From Simkania negevensis (GTDB lineage: Bacteria; Chlamydiota; Chlamydiia; Chlamydiales; Simkaniaceae), in assembly GCA_016191565.1 (NCBI GenBank), contig JACPWA010000204.1, positions 1 through 5,093 on the forward strand: 5,093 nt of DNA, written 5' to 3'. The notes under the pieces were generated by a model. That model was not told where the DNA came from. It ran no database searches and was given only the letters and a program-made list of their open reading frames with translations. Position numbers and translations under genes: made by a program. The first letter of the stretch is position 1, and every line of letters starts with the position of its first letter. This document shows positions 4,908 through 5,093 of this stretch, piece after piece.

Positions 4908-5093
4908 ATGAATACGGAAAGGTTTCCTGAAGATAGCTCATCAGCCTCCTTTTTTAGGCAAAAAATCAATATCAATTTTTACTACTATTTCTTTCTATTT
5001 TTAGGTGTATTTGGCCTGCATGTCTATCACATTTTGCTAGTTAGAAATGAATTAAGCATTACCTCTCTTTTTTTTACCTTGCAAGGCTTAGGA
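4908..5093 (+). CDS. Unidentified membrane protein, N-terminal part only (runs off the window)
   Basis: The first 62 codons are open to the right edge with no stop. An in-frame TGA at 4896-4898 excludes any earlier start, and GAGAGAAGAG (4897-4906) precedes the ATG with a plausible ribosome-binding position. The product begins with about 20 polar residues (MNTERFPEDSSSASFFRQK). A strongly hydrophobic, aromatic-rich segment follows, from about residue 24 to 45 (FYYYFFLFLGVFGLHVY, then HILLV), then RNE and the start of another hydrophobic stretch (SLFF). The basic residues R17 and K19 before the segment, and the lack of a cleavage motif, suggest an integral inner-membrane protein rather than a secreted one. 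Too little is present to name a family, and I do not recognise it. Confidence 0.75.
   Translation, partial: MNTERFPEDSSSASFFRQKININFYYYFFLFLGVFGLHVYHILLVRNELSITSLFFTLQGLG

Overview
The window looks like ordinary chromosomal DNA from a member of the Chlamydiae, most likely an environmental chlamydia of the Parachlamydiales type. The strongest pointer is a 350-residue outer-membrane protein with a signal peptide and an aromatic-rich beta-barrel pattern. It resembles the MOMP-like (Lpg1974-type) porin families that are expanded in Simkania and Waddlia. The moderately AT-rich composition, AT-rich intergenic regions and weak Shine-Dalgarno sites fit this. The genus cannot be fixed from the sequence alone.

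Layout: (1) 55-1032, plus strand: Sua5/YrdC-type threonylcarbamoyl-AMP synthase for tRNA t6A synthesis. Its catalytic domain is intact but the region after it is unusual. (2) 2336-1004, minus strand: a two-gene operon with a 1-bp gap. It encodes a short membrane-anchored AsmA-like protein and then a histidine phosphatase resembling SHB17-type sugar-phosphate phosphatases. A good sigma70-like promoter lies just upstream (TTGAAA-17-TATAGT). The phosphatase gene and sua5 overlap tail to tail by 29 bp. (3) 3457-2405, minus strand: the MOMP-like porin. (4) 3458-3869: a 412-bp divergent intergenic region with a perfect 8-bp GC-rich inverted repeat near the porin promoter region, a candidate rlmB promoter, and a possible structured rlmB leader. 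(5) 3870-4583, plus strand: SpoU/TrmH-family rRNA 2'-O-methyltransferase, probably RlmB. (6) 4584-4907: AT-rich spacer with a weak terminator, a small palindrome and a candidate promoter. (7) 4908 to the right edge: the first 62 codons of an unidentified membrane protein.

Two genes serve RNA modification (tRNA t6A and 23S rRNA Gm). The others serve sugar-phosphate metabolism and the cell envelope. They share no obvious pathway. I see no mobile element, CRISPR array, toxin-antitoxin pair, phage gene or defence system, and no clear new multi-gene system. The points most worth a second look are the altered Sua5 interdomain region, the AsmA-like/phosphatase pairing, and the regulatory structures in the divergent intergenic region.
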